Assembly: GCF_027244095.1 (NCBI RefSeq)
Contig: NC_069658.1
Location: forward strand, 414,186,687-414,250,686
Source: Hemicordylus capensis
Taxonomy: Eukaryota > Chordata > Lepidosauria > Squamata > Cordylidae
Direction: 5' to 3'
DNA length: 64,000 bases
Of this stretch, positions 32,040-43,230 are shown piece after piece (the first letter of the stretch is position 1; each line of letters starts with the position of its first letter). The notes under the pieces were generated by a model. It saw only the letters and a program-made list of their open reading frames with translations. It was not told where the DNA came from and did no database searches. Position numbers and translations under genes: made by a program.

Positions 32040-33345
32040 AAGCAGCTCTTGAGAAGACAAGCCTCTGACCAAGGGAGGTATGTGGGTGAGGTCCTCAGGG
32101 ATGTGATAGAGGCATCCCACTCCAGGATGACTGCTGTCATGGATAATGAAGGTTTCAGGGAAGGAGAACATCAGTCTGAGGAAGAGGGGAATGCTCCCTT
32201 AGAAGGGACCCCTTCTGTGGGTGATGGGCCCATATCCTCTCACACAGAGGATACTCCTCTGGGGGTTGGGGGCCTCCTAGGAGTGGGTGATTCAATCAGG
32301 GGCATAGAGAGATGGGTTTGTGATAGTGGTGTAGACAGTGACTTGTCTGCCTGATGTGAAGGTTGCAGACATCACACCGCATCTAGATAGGCTGTTAGGC
32401 AGTACTGGGGAGGAGTCAGCTGTCGTGGTGCATGTTGGCACCAACAGTGTTGGGAAATGCAGTCAGAAGGTCCTGGGAGCCAAATTTAGACTTCTAGATA
32501 GCATTATTGAAGTCCTGGACCCTCAGCATAGCGTTCTCTGAAGTGCTACCTGTTCCACACACAGGTCAAGTGAGACAGGTGGAACTGAGTCTCAATGTGT
32601 GGATGAGATGGTGGTGCTGGGAGGAGGGGTTTAGATTTGTTAAGCACTGGGATATGTTTTGGGGCAAGCAAAGCCTATACAAAAGGGACAGGCTCAACTT
32701 GAACCAAGATGGAACAGACTGCTGGCACTTAAAATAAAAAAGGTCACAGAGCAGCTTTTAAAATGATGCTTGGGGGATTGCCAACAGGAACCGGTTGGTA
32801 TCTGGTTCAGCAAGCAAAATCCTCTAAGTTGTGAGGGTAAGAGAACATTTACACGCACAGTGGCCAACAATCCAGACAAATTAAGCATGCATGTGGTGAT
32901 GTTGCACACATGACAAGAAAAGGGCAATTTTTGTCCATCTCCCCTTCCCTCTGAAATCAAAATGTGACACCTGAAAATATGACCCTGAGGGCTGCATGAT
33001 CCTCAGAGACATATTTTCAGGAGTCACAGTCAGCTTCATAGGGAAGGGGGGATTGATTGAAATCACCCCTTTCTGTAGGGCATGCAGTATTTACTACACA
33101 TACATACTTCATAGACTGCTACTAGTCTGACAGCTATAGGCCACCTCCAGCCTCAGAGACAAGATGCCTCTAAATACCAGTTAGTTGCAGGGGAGCAACA
33201 GCAGGAAAAAGGGCATGCCCTCACCTCTTGCCTGTGGGCTTCCCAGAGGCATCTGTGGGCCACTGAGTGAAAGAGGATGCTCTGGACTAGATAGGCCTTG
33301 GGCCTGATCCAGCAGGGCTGTTCCCGTGTTTTCTTATGTCAGCCA
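32040..33345 (+). mobile_element. Second CR1 copy lacking ORF2 (ORF1 remnant and 3' end)
   Basis: ORF1-like sequence from about 32049 (GEVLRDVIEASHSR) to 32765 is in several frames: GLLGVGDSIRGIERWVC, then VHVGTNSVGKCSQK, then GLNLNQDG-like with changed residues. From about 33113 the CR1 3' UTR resumes (GGCCACCTCCAGCCTCAGAG) and ends at about 33345 with TTCTTATG. The 32840-33110 segment is not CR1 ORF2. Older than the neighbouring copies. Confidence 0.82.
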
Positions 33346-33574
33346 ATGCTTCACACTAACATTTCAGGGTGATCTAAATACAAATTTTGTTGGCAAGGGC
33401 TGTTTGCTTTCTAGCAGAGATCTGTTGGTAAGCTGTCTTGTGTGGAGATGGCTGTTTTGGACCCCATCTACCATGGTCAAAAGAAACGAAGAAAATTGAA
33501 GCCAATACAGACCTATTGTCACAAACATTAACTGCCATGAACAAGTCAACGAGGACACTTACTTCGTAAAAGCA

Positions 33575-33700
33575 CATTATTTATTTATAATTGTTTATGC
33601 TGCTTTTCAGCCAAAAGCAATGAGAAAGTGGCTCCCTGTCCCCAAAGGGCTCACAATCTAAAAGGAAACACAAGGGAGGCGCCCACAACAGCCGCTGCAA
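33575..33700 (-). repeat. L2-type 3' UTR fragment
   Basis: CCCCAAAGGGCTCACAATCT is the reverse complement of the shared tail phrase at 35395 and 47937. Family assignment is tentative. Confidence 0.45.
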
Positions 33701-33737
33701 AGAGGCAGTGCTGGAGCCAGATAAGGACACTTGCTAT

Positions 33738-34193
33738 TAGAGATGTGCACGGAACTGGTTCAGAGGCCCTTTATGGGCCTCCGAACTGGTTCAAAGAACC
33801 GTCGGTTCCACCAATTCGAAGGTGGTGGGGGTCTCCATTTAAGAGTGGGGGGAGTGTGCAATTACCCCTCCTGCCGTTTATACACACACACACCACGCTG
33901 AGGTCAATTTTTTTAAAAGCCCATCGGGTTGGCAGCTTGCCGCCCCATTGCCCTTGTCTTCCGGATATGACCGGATGTCGTCGGTGTGCCGGCACGCGCA
34001 GGCGCGTCAGCGACTTCTGGTCATATCCGTCCCGGAAGACGAGGGCAACGGGGCGGCAGGGAGGTACGCTGCCACCCTGATGGGCTTTCTAAAAAAACTG
34101 ACGCCAGCAGGGGGAGAGCGGTGTGGGGGGGTAAATGCACCCTCCCACCGCTCCTAAAGGGAGACCCCCACCACAGTTCCGTGCACATCCCTA
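33738..34193. mobile_element. hAT-type foldback element, 456 bp
   Basis: Ends are TAGAGATGTGCACGGAAC and (other strand) TAGGGATGTGCACGGAAC. The arms pair over much of their length (the CCGGATATGACC region against GGTCATATCCG). An 8-bp duplication CTTGCTAT / GTTGCTAT (7 of 8) lies at 33730-33737 and 34194-34201. No coding capacity. Confidence 0.9.
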
Positions 34194-34201
34194 GTTGCTA
34201 T

Positions 34202-35384
34202 TCCCCTGCTCAGTGCAAAGGAGCTGCCACTTTAAAAAGTGCTGCTTTGCCTATTTATGTAGTATATGTGTCCTGTCTCTTTAAGATTAGGTTCTGTTGT
34301 GTTGGGTGTGGCTTAGCTTTCTGTTTTCTAAGGGCAAGCTGCCCCAAATTTGTTGCATTTGCATTCTTGTCTGACTAAAGAAGGCGTCTGAACCTGCTTT
34401 GTCTCCTGCTCCTCCTTCAGGCCAACAAAGTGACTGGTCGTGAGTATGCCTAACAACCTTACCTAGGGGAAGATACCGCAATTTGATAGGAATATGTAGC
34501 CCCAATGTGTGTTCTTCTTTTCAGCCCTAAGTATTGGCTGGATATTATTGGTAATATAGCAGGGGAAACTCCCTAGTGCTGCTTTTCTGTACTTATTTGC
34601 ATAATTCGGCTCTCCACACATTTTCTTGGCAAGTTCTCCTTCTACTTCAGATGAAATTAAATTCTGGATGGGACCCAACCAATCCAAGATTACCATCCAC
34701 CCCGTTTCCTACCCAACCCCGCTCATCTACAGCCCCGAGTCCATTTCCTCTCTGGAAGGCAGAAAACCATCGCCTGTCAAGGAGGCTCTTACATAGGAGC
34801 TAAATGTGCAAGAAAGGAGAGTGTAATTTTTCAAGCATCCACTAGCATTTGTGGGTCGATTTTATTACCTACAACTTATGAGTACATCTGACCATGTAAA
34901 AAAAGACAGTGGGGCTTGCTGCTATCTAGCTGTGCGATTCCTTCACTTTCTACTCATCAGCCAAACAGCCTTTTCTCAAGAGTTTGCCATTTTGGGAGCC
35001 ACGTGGGAGCTTTGTTACCTCAAAACATGATCCAAGCACTTTGCAAATAAGGCTAGTTTGACTATGAAGCAAGATGATCTATTGCTTTGGGCAGCAGATT
35101 CAAGAGTGGATGTGGTGGTTTCACTTGCCATTTCTTTGCAGGGCCCTTGGAGAGGCCCCACTTTAAGAGGCCCTTGGAAAACTGCCCCAGAGCGCCCTTG
35201 TAGCTGGGTGGGCCCCAACACTCTGCCGCCACCATAAGAAGGCTATGGGCACAGAACAGAAGTAGGTCTTTCTGAGGCCCCCCTGCCCTCAGCAGCTGTC
35301 CAATGTGATGCAGACCCCTAACATAATCAGCCCTCTCAGTGGACAGTACCTCCAGTGACTGTGGCTGATGTCTTTCTGAAGTTT
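34202..35384. other. Intergenic, nothing firmly recognised
   Basis: 34250-34480 reads a little like LTR-type sequence but I could not find ends. No gene seen. Confidence 0.5.
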
Positions 35385-35510
35385 CTTTTTAGATTGTGAG
35401 CCTTTCGGGGACAGGGATCCATCATATTTATTTATTTGTTATTTCTCTATGTAAACTGCTTTAGAAACTTTTGTTGAAAAGCAGCATATAAATATTTGTT
35501 GTAGTATTAT
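35385..35510 (+). repeat. L2-type 3' UTR and tail fragment
   Basis: TTAGATTGTGAGCCTTTCGG, then ATTTATTTATTTG and TGTAAACTGCTTTAG. It closely resembles 47930-48050. Such stretches are typical of squamate L2-type LINE or SINE tails; assignment is tentative. Confidence 0.5.
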
Positions 35511-37423
35511 TTTTAAGAACCAGCTCTGGCTAAGAGCAGACACATGAAGCAAAGAGCTGAGGCTTTGCTTCAGGTACAGAAATGCCCAAGGTGCCAAGAT
35601 CTTGTTCTAAAGGCAGTTTTGAGAGGAGATTCCATCACTTTTTCGTTAGCTGCTGGTTATGCTGTTGGCTTTACTGGGACAAATGCATAAAAGGAATAAT
35701 TGCATTTCCATTTGCAGCTCCTTTGGACTAAATACTTGTCTGGGAAATGGTATATTGTCAGTCTTTTTATTTAGCTCTGTTGAATAAAGTTGGACTTGCT
35801 TCTGAGTAAACATGCATCGGATTAGTAATATGTGGATAGCCATGTTAGTCTTTTGCTAATCTAGCAGGAAAAAAATGATGGTACTTTGAGACTAATTGCA
35901 GATGGTTTTATTGTTGGAAACAAGCATTCGCTTTTGTGGACAAGAAAAAGCTGACGCTCAATATATGAACCAGGGTTTTTTTTAATTGAAATCAATTGAT
36001 TTAAACCATAAGTTAAACAACTCCTCAGGAAGACTGAAATTTAATAATTTAAACCAGAATTTACATCACCAGTCAGTAAGATTCTATCTAATCTCCATTT
36101 TCTCGTAAAAGTGCATTCTTCTTGTCTGATGGTCTGTAGCCAGGGGTGATGCAAACTTTACCTGTGCTTCCCCAAACTATTTTCTGGCCCAGCCCACCCA
36201 CCAGTGTCCAACTGCCCATCTCCCCGCCCTGCTGCAACCATACCTGGCCTGCAAGTTTTCAACTTCTCCACTCTCTGTGTTTAACTAGGGCAGGCTGTTA
36301 TATTTGTCCTCTTGAAGAATTAAATCGATTGTTGAACCACTAACCTCTTGGGAACTACAGATTTCCCTCTTATTTCATCTGAGGTGTGGCTGTGACAGGC
36401 AGCGTTTTTCTGAAGTTTACCTTCAAGGCAGGGTGGGCTTAGGCAGCTTAAAAGTTTGGGTTCAGGTTGCTCTGAGGGAATGCTTTTCCCTGAGAGAGGC
36501 CGCTCACACAAACCATCTTTTTATGAGATCAATCTCTTTCTGCAACTGCAATGTAAGTAGAAATATTCTGTACATTTTATTTTTAATTTGCTGTCAGACA
36601 TGCGGAGACCAGCTCCCCTAAACTGGGCCTGCCCTGGCTGCCTCTTGGGGGTCCCCCCTAAACTTTTAGGCTGGCTAAAAACTACTCAGAGATGAATGTA
36701 GGTCTCATTTATAGAAGGTAGGTACACACTGTACATTATAAAGCAATTATTCATTCTGATACTTTTCATATTAATTTTTAATCCAACAGTCGGATGATGA
36801 TTTGGTCATATTATTTAGCACCAAAGCAGATGCACACGTGTCCAGACATGCTCCCTTGGGTACTTTCAGAGCAGGAGCACTTCTCGCTATGCTGTATCAT
36901 TCGGGCAACCAGGCCTTGCATTTCTCTTTGTTGCACTATTTGCACACATGCCTGCCTTACTCATAGGTACAGGAAGTCATTAAAATATTCCGAAATGGGA
37001 TCTCTTTTGTGGTCTGCTGCCATGATCGGTGTTTCCTTTCCAGATCAGGGAGGGCACACCCAGAATATTATTCTTAGGACTGCATGAATAGGTTCTGCTC
37101 CATTTTTGTTTCACTTTCTTTTCCTCTCGCCTTTGCATTTATATCCAGACTCCTCCTCCACGCTCGGTTTTACTCCAACGCCCCCAAATTCTCTATTCAT
37201 TGACCTACTTTGTCTTGCACTTTTAAGAGAGAGGTATGGGCTTGTTTGTGTACACATGTATACCACCTGCAGAACAGGACTGATCAGGTCCATTATCTTT
37301 CATCTCCAAATACTTCAACAATATACTTTCTAACAAGTGAAGCAGCGGTCCCATCTCTGTGTTTCCATCTCTGTGTGGAATGAGTTTTGTTCTGGGTGGC
37401 AGTATCAAGGCAGTGTGTGTGTG

Positions 37424-38588
37424 CAGAGGCGCATCTAGAAAAATAGCACCTAGGGCAAGCACTGAAATTACGCCCCCTGTCCAAACAGCTGACACCCATC
37501 TTTCAGATAACTTTACCATAATATCAACTCAACAATACAAGTCAAGCTCATTAATCTTTTAATATTTCAAAAACTATTTAGCAGTGGACGTAGCCAGACC
37601 AAAAAATGCTGGACAATGACAAATTTCAGTATGCTGTGGCTCATGAAATATCCAGATACTATGTGGAGGTGTACTTGGAAAACTAAACAGAAGTGCCTAT
37701 CTAATTCTCTACTATGCATTGTAGCATCACTATTACATAAGTTTTAAAAATCAATGGAGAATTTGCCTTTTGCCAGATACTCTGAAAATAATTAAAGGAT
37801 ATGCAGAGTACACTGTGTCACTGCTTGGAATATATTCTAGTATTTCAGAAAGACAGTTAAAATGAGAGAAAGAGAGCAAGAAACTCCCAGTGGGCCTTAA
37901 TACTAAGGATTTCACACTGATTCAAAGACAAACTCACCATTAATAGCCATATTATTAAGACATCACATTTAACTCACTTATCACAAGAAGCAAAGTAAAA
38001 GCAAATGAATACAATCTTAGCTCATAAGCTTCAGCTCAGTATTCACAAGCCCCAATTCTCTGTACATAGTGCCAAACTGAATATGTGTACAGTGACTTAT
38101 ATTATATTATTTAAAAAAATTTTTTTAACCTGTATCCCCTTTGGGGGGGTCTGCAAAGGTCTCCCCTCCCCCCGCTGGCCTCTTAATTAACTGCCTCAGC
38201 CCATCCCGGGCTGATTTTTGGGCCTGTTTGGGCCTACACAGATTGGTGTGTTGGCCATTTTGGAGGCTGCCACTCATGCTGAAATGGCCTCTGCAAGGCC
38301 TGGCAAGGCCTAGGGCCTCGCAGGGACCATTTGAGCATGTGCGGTGGCCATTTTTAAAAATATCATTTTTTAAAAAATGACTGCCAAAAACAAAATGGCT
38401 GCCGTGCATGCTCAAATGGCCTCTGCAAGGCCTGGCATGGCCTAGGGCCTCGCAGAGGCCATTTGAGCATGCACTTTTTTTTTTCAGTGGCCATTTAAAA
38501 AAAAAATTTAATTTTAAAAAATGGCACCCCCCTTCAAGTGGCACCCAGGGCACTTGCCCTGCCTGCCCTACGCTAGATACGCCCCGTG
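37424..38588. mobile_element. Non-autonomous DNA transposon (hAT-like ends), 1.2 kb
   Basis: The left end is CAGAGGCGCATCTAG and the right end, other strand, is CACGGGGCGTATCTAG, with subterminal AGGGCAAG on both sides. The left 150 bp is repeated, inverted, at 43087-43230. It contains two copies of a palindromic unit at 38275-38342 and 38406-38474. A clear target duplication is not seen. Confidence 0.72.
38275..38474. repeat. Duplicated about 68-bp palindromic unit
   Basis: Two copies (38275-38342, 38406-38474) of a unit that reads AAATGGCCTCTGCAAGGCC and returns as GGCCTCGCAGAGGCCATTT. Each copy can fold as a hairpin. Confidence 0.8.
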
Positions 38589-38746
38589 CACCTGCATTCA
38601 GAATGGAGCTTCCTGATTCAGCCTGAGCGGGATCTAAAATGAATTGAGCGGAGATCCGAAAATTGGTGAGTGCATGTGTGTACGCCTTAGAGGGAACAGT
38701 GATTAGAAGTTATGATTACTATTCATGATGCTATCTTTGACCCAGG

Positions 38747-39305
38747 TGTCGTAAATCTGTCAGGCTTAGCTGGACGAAGCCAGAAGCAGAAGCAGAATAA
38801 CAAACTTCCACGGGAATAAATTATCCAAACCAGTCCATCAGTCCGAAATTCAACCAAGTCCAAAGCGAAATCCAGAGGCAAGGTCACTCAGTCCAGGATC
38901 TAAACATGGTCAAGGAAACACAGGAACAGAGCCAATTAGCACGGAAGAAACTGTTGTTGCTATCAGCAGGGAAGTTCTGTTACAGGCATCTTCAATAGGC
39001 TGAGCGCCCCCCCCCCCCCCCCGCCGTGCTGTTAATTAAGAGTTGCTGAGTCAGCAGCTTTGCCTGTTGTTTTACGCATGCAACTTCCTAGCTCTTGTTG
39101 TCTCTTGGATCGGCGCCTCTCCACAGCTGGGATTGGTTGCGCCTCTTCCACAAGAGCTGCCTCACCCGGCTGTAATTCTTCTTCGATTCCCTGTACGGCA
39201 GACCCACTCTCCTTAGCAAGCTCTGGTCCTTGCCCACCCTCCTCTGCTGTTTGCTCTGTCTCTATCTCCAACTCTTCCTCTGAGTCTTCCCGCATGCCCA
39301 TGACA
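38747..39305 (-). mobile_element. Solo LTR (fossil)
   Basis: 559 bp. On the minus strand it begins TGTCATGGGCATGC and ends GATTTACGACA (5'-TG...CA-3'). It is flanked by CCAGG (38742-38746) and CAAGG (39306-39310), a 5-bp duplication with one difference. No internal retroviral or Gypsy-type coding sequence is adjacent, so the copy is a solo LTR left by recombination. The family cannot be named from the LTR alone. Confidence 0.7.
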
Positions 39306-39402
39306 CAAGGTTTAGTTTTTTATAGGTTGTTTTAAGAAAATTTAAATATTGATTTTCAGTTTTTAAAAAGAATCATTGATTTTTACCCACCCTGATCTGA
39401 AT

Positions 39403-40174
39403 TGGCCATTATAGATAATTGCTCCCAAATAAAATTTCCTCTACTTCATTTTATTCCAAATCACATGACCAGCTTGATAACAGAAAACGAAACTTTGAAT
39501 GGTTATAGATGCTATACTTTGCTGCCCCCTTCTGGCAAAAGCAGTAAAATAGCTTGAGGGTTTTTTGAGTGGTGGTGGGGGCATGGAGTCTTCCCAGACA
39601 GTGATAAGATCAATTCCGATGTGAAATGTTGCTGGGGTTCAGACAATGATTTGTCCCCCTGCCCTTTTTTTTTTTTTTGCCACATTTAGCTGTCCAATTC
39701 ATGGGAAAGGAGCATTTTCTTCAGGTGAGCATTTAGATCCCATGGATATGTCTTTACCTGTGCCCTTATTTCCACACCTGAGCACAGTTTTCTATTGGTT
39801 CTTGTGTTGCATGGGTCATTTCCCCCCACCTTAAATCCAGCTGATCAATATCTCTATCTTTTGCTCTCATTATTTTTAAATTTTTGTTATTGCTGTTCTT
39901 GAGCAATAATGCTCTTTGTTTGCTTTTAGAACTAAAATGCTTGTGGAGGGAACACAATAGAGGAGGAGGAGGATCAGGATCCTTATGTGTCAGGAGCCTG
40001 AGGGGGAGGGGAAACAGTCAGCTGCAATGGTTGCTGCTCTTGGCTGCCCTCCTCCCCTCTTTCCCCAGCACGGAAAGTGGCTTCTTTCTCCAGAATCCAT
40101 GGCTCTTCTCTCCCTCCACTTCTTGGGCAAAAGTCCCATTAGCAGCAGTGAGGCTTACATGGAATGCAACAGAC
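39403..40174. other. Intergenic, nothing recognised
   Basis: Unique-looking sequence with a T-run at 39667-39679. No gene or clear repeat. Confidence 0.55.
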
Positions 40175-40610
40175 TCAGAGGCGTAACCAGTGGGGGGGCA
40201 GGCAGGGCACGTGCCCTAGGCACCAGTTGCAGAGGGGCGCCAAGTGCCCGCTATGCCCCGCCCCACCCCAACCACCTCAGTTGATTAAAAAAAATTTTTT
40301 TTAATCGTGCCCCCCCCCCGCCGCCTTCTCTGAGTCCAGGACGGGGCACACGCCCCCCAGGAGCCTCCATAAGCACTTACTTTTGCCTTAATTTCAGGGA
40401 GCGTTTGCTGCCGGAAAGCGTCTATTCCTCTTTCTCTCCCTCCCAGAGAGGAAGAGAAAGAAAAAATACACCCTTTCAGGCAGCAAGCCTGCCCTGAAAT
40501 GAGACTGAAGAGCTCGCTCGGGCAATCTCTACCTCGAGGCCACACCCCCTTTGCATGTGATATCATCATGTGATATATCACATGTAAAGGGGGTATGGCC
40601 TAGAGCTCTA
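40175..40610. repeat. DNA-transposon fragment with hAT-like left end
   Basis: It begins CAGAGGCGTAACCAGTGGGG, similar to the ends at 13438 and 37424. It ends in a strong hairpin at about 40538-40602 (AGGCCACACCCCCTTTGCAT against ATGTAAAGGGGGTATGGCCT). No matching right end was found. Confidence 0.5.
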
Positions 40611-40619
40611 AAGAGTCCT

Positions 40620-41220
40620 GATACCTTCTGTGTATAGAAAGCTATTTCTATCGCTTTGTTTGAAGATCCTTTGGTGACTTTCAGGTCAGTGTAACTCAAA
40701 CTTATGCGAGAGAATAAATTGCACTGACTACAATATAACTTACTCTGAAGTATGTATGGGATATCTGGCCTTGTATTTCTTGTCCTTTGTGTTATGTAGA
40801 ATGAGATTCCTTAATATGCACAATATGGAAGCTAAAAACAATTTTCTGATCTATGGGCACAATGTTTGCAGAAGAATCTAGTTCTTAGGTAGTTGGAAGG
40901 TCCTAGTGCAAATTTGCCATGAGTGATTTCTTTGATTTTGAAAGAGTTTTCTTATTAAGATGAAGAATTCTGCAAAATATGTTTTCTACTTTGAACTGTA
41001 GATTAATCTGGATCAGTTTTCACTCTGGCAATGTTATATGTTCCTGTTTTTCACTTGAGTTTTTCTATGTATTAGTATTAACAAAATTTTGTATTAGTAT
41101 TACTAATGCTTTATGTATTAGTAATACTGATGTATTTAGTATTAACAAATTTTTTGTATGTTTGATAAATCATAGAAGAGAGTCATTATCCAGAAAACTC
41201 ATCACATATGTTTTATATGT
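40620..41220. other. Intergenic, nothing recognised
   Basis: AT-rich sequence with short TATTAGTA repeats near 41075-41145. No gene. Confidence 0.55.
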
Positions 41221-41224
41221 ATGT

Positions 41225-41342
41225 ATATGATAGTTTTCATGGTTATTTTAATTTGATCTTTTAATATGTTTTTATAGCTGTAAACTGCCTAGAGACTTTG
41301 GTAGTGGGTGGTATAAAAATATGTTAAATAAATAAATTAAAA
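41225..41342 (+). repeat. L2-type LINE tail
   Basis: GTAAACTGCCTAGAGACTTT, then GGTGGTATAAAAATATG and (AATA)n. This is the usual end of squamate L2-type LINEs and the SINEs that borrow their tail. Confidence 0.6.
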
Positions 41343-41384
41343 GTATGGTTACTATTTGTATTTGGAGTCACTTGAACCATTAAT

Positions 41385-41632
41385 GGCACAGTGGGGAAGC
41401 AACTAGAGAGCAGGAGGCTGTTGGTTTGACTCCCCACTGGTGTGTTTCCCAGGATATGGGAAACTCTTATATCGGGCAGCAGCGATATAGAAAGGTGCTG
41501 AAACACTGCACAGGAGATGGCAATGGTGAACCCCTCCTGTGTATTCTACCAAAGACAACCACGTGGCTTTGTGATTGCCAGGAGTCAACAACACTGACTC
41601 AATGGCACAAACTTAACCTTTATGTTACAATA
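41385..41632 (+). mobile_element. tRNA-derived SINE with BovB-type tail
   Basis: The head has a degenerate B-box (GGTTTGACTCC). The body runs through CGATATAGAAAGGTGCTGAA, and the end is GATTGCCAGGAGTCAACAAC, then TGACTCAATGGCACAA. This matches the 3' tail of squamate BovB LINEs, as in Sauria-type SINEs. Confidence 0.7.
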
Positions 41633-41639
41633 CGTTTGC

Positions 41640-42300
41640 ATCCTGGTTTTTGGTTGAGGTTCCCGTTTGTTGTTTACTTCTGGTCTTTTTGGGGACTCCA
41701 AAAAGTTTCTATTAGCTTCTATTCTTGGAGATATTTTGGACTCCCGATTTGAGGGCAACTGTGTGAAAACAGCTCTTCAATCCAAGGTGTGTTCTTTAAG
41801 TTATTTGGTGAATGGATCATGTTGGCTCACTGTAGCTAGTTGATTCTAGTTAGGAGGATAGGTGTGAGCGGGCTGGGAATGTCTTATGTAAGGAACAGCT
41901 CCTTTTGTGAGGATCTAAGATCTCATGTGTGATCATAAAACTGCTCAGGATTACCCAGTTAAATTTCAGGCCTTACCTATGCAAAATGGAAATTGCATTA
42001 AATTCTATTTAACTTGGTTCTAAGTCAGATTCATTATAAGGAAGGTGTTGTGGTACATAACCATTTGATATTCATGCAGTAATGAAGAGTGAAAATAATT
42101 GGCTGTATAAGTAGCGTTTGTCAGGTGCACAACTGACTTGTCCTAAGTCATGAGAATGCAGACTAAGCAGTCCCCTGGCCTGAGATTTTCCAGCATGTGA
42201 TGGCTACTAGTGAGGGATCATTTTAGATTTAAAGACAGCACCTGTTATGTATTTTTCTGTTCTATTCATTCTCTTCAACATTTATTCTCAACCCAAGGGA
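41640..42300. other. Intergenic, nothing recognised
   Basis: No gene or recognisable repeat. Confidence 0.55.
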
Positions 42301-42324
42301 ATTAGGCAAAGACCAAACAAAGCC

Positions 42325-42446
42325 CATAGTAGAAATGTGTTTATTGTTAATAAAATTGCCATCTCTGGCAATTTTTAAAAAACACCTGAAAACCCATCTT
42401 CTCACCCAAGCTTTCCCAGCTTTTAAAAATTGTCTGTCTTTAATAT
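42325..42446 (+). mobile_element. L2 LINE fragment (C-terminal end)
   Basis: A short frame reads LPSLAIFKKHLKTHLLTQAF, the usual L2 C-terminal end (FKxxLKTHL). No tail is visible before the next element. Confidence 0.6.
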
Positions 42447-42447
42447 A

Positions 42448-42619
42448 CAGATACAGCCTTCTTCAGAAAGCAGGAATCACACCTATCAGCTATTCAGAGA
42501 GGTACTGGAGACTGGATGTAGTCCTTACACTCGGTGATCAGCATGTTCATTGCATTCCAAATCCAGCATTGTGTATTAGTAACCCTCCTGCCGCCCCCGC
42601 CCCCCAGCTGCTATCTGCC
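42448..42619 (+). repeat. Left arm of a 172-bp inverted repeat pair
   Basis: It is about 98% identical, in reverse complement, to 42836-43007, and exactly the same length. It starts CAGATACAGCC and ends GCTATCTGCC. No protein family is recognised in it. Confidence 0.92.
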
Positions 42620-42621
42620 TT

Positions 42622-42828
42622 GATAGCGGTTAGAGTGCTGGACTAGGACCAGGGAGACCCGAGTTCAAATCCCCATCCAGCCATGAGACTTGCTGGGTGA
42701 CTTTGGGCCAGTCACTTCTCTCTTAGCCTAACCTACTTCACAGGGTTGTTGTGAGGAGAAACTTAAGTATGTACACTGTTCTGGGCTTCTTGGAAGAAGA
42801 ACGGGATATAAAAAATGTGAATGTTACT
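42622..42828 (+). mobile_element. tRNA-derived SINE between the inverted arms
   Basis: A-box-like AGCGGTTAGAGTGCTGG and B-box GAGTTCAAATCCCC. The body has GGCCAGTCACTTCTCTCTTA and CAGGGTTGTTGTGAGGAGAA, and the end is AACGGGATATAAAAAATG. A MIR-like squamate SINE. The reverse copy at 44525-44755 is the same family. Confidence 0.8.
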
Positions 42829-42835
42829 GATTGCT

Positions 42836-43007
42836 GGCAGATAGCAGCTGGGGGGTAGGGGCGGCAGGAGGGTTGCTAATACACAATGCTGGATTTGGAA
42901 TGCAATGAACATGCTGATCACCGAGTGTAAGGACTACATCCAGTCTCCAGTACCTCTCTGAATAGCTGATAGGTGTGATTCCTGCTTTCTGAAGAAGGCT
43001 GTATCTG
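42836..43007 (-). repeat. Right arm of a 172-bp inverted repeat pair
   Basis: Reverse complement of 42448-42619 with about three differences. It starts GGCAGATAGCAGCTG. Confidence 0.92.
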
Positions 43008-43086
43008 TGCTGCTTCAGCAATTTGCATCAGTGAAAGCAAGTAAGGTGCAGTTATAATTTTCAGGTAGTGCCATAATTTTTTAATT

Positions 43087-43230
43087 AAAAGATTAATAAG
43101 CTTGACTTTTACTTTTTGAGCTGATATTATGGTGAAGTTATCTGAAAGATGGGTGCCAGATATATTTTTTTGGGGGGGGGCGCAATTTCAGTGCTTGCCC
43201 TAGGCGCTGTTTTCCCTAGATACGCCTCTG
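43087..43230 (-). mobile_element. Fragment of the 37424-38588 transposon family
   Basis: Reverse complement of 37424-37570. It keeps GCTTGCCCTAGGCGCTGTTT and the end CTAGATACGCCTCTG. The rest of the element is absent. Confidence 0.75.

Larger units (their letters stand above)
35971..39394. mobile_element. Probable old hAT element carrying later insertions
   Basis: The left end is CAGGGTTTTTTTTAATTGAA with AATCAATTGATTTAAA. The right end, read on the other strand, is CAGGGTGGGTAAAAATCAAT. Flanking 8-mers ATATGAAC (35963-35970) and ATCTGAAT (39395-39402) agree at 6 of 8. If real, the 37424-38588 hAT element and the solo LTR at 38747-39305 inserted into it later. The interior at 36110-37420 is unrecognised. 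The two ends could also belong to two separate old copies. Confidence 0.45.
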
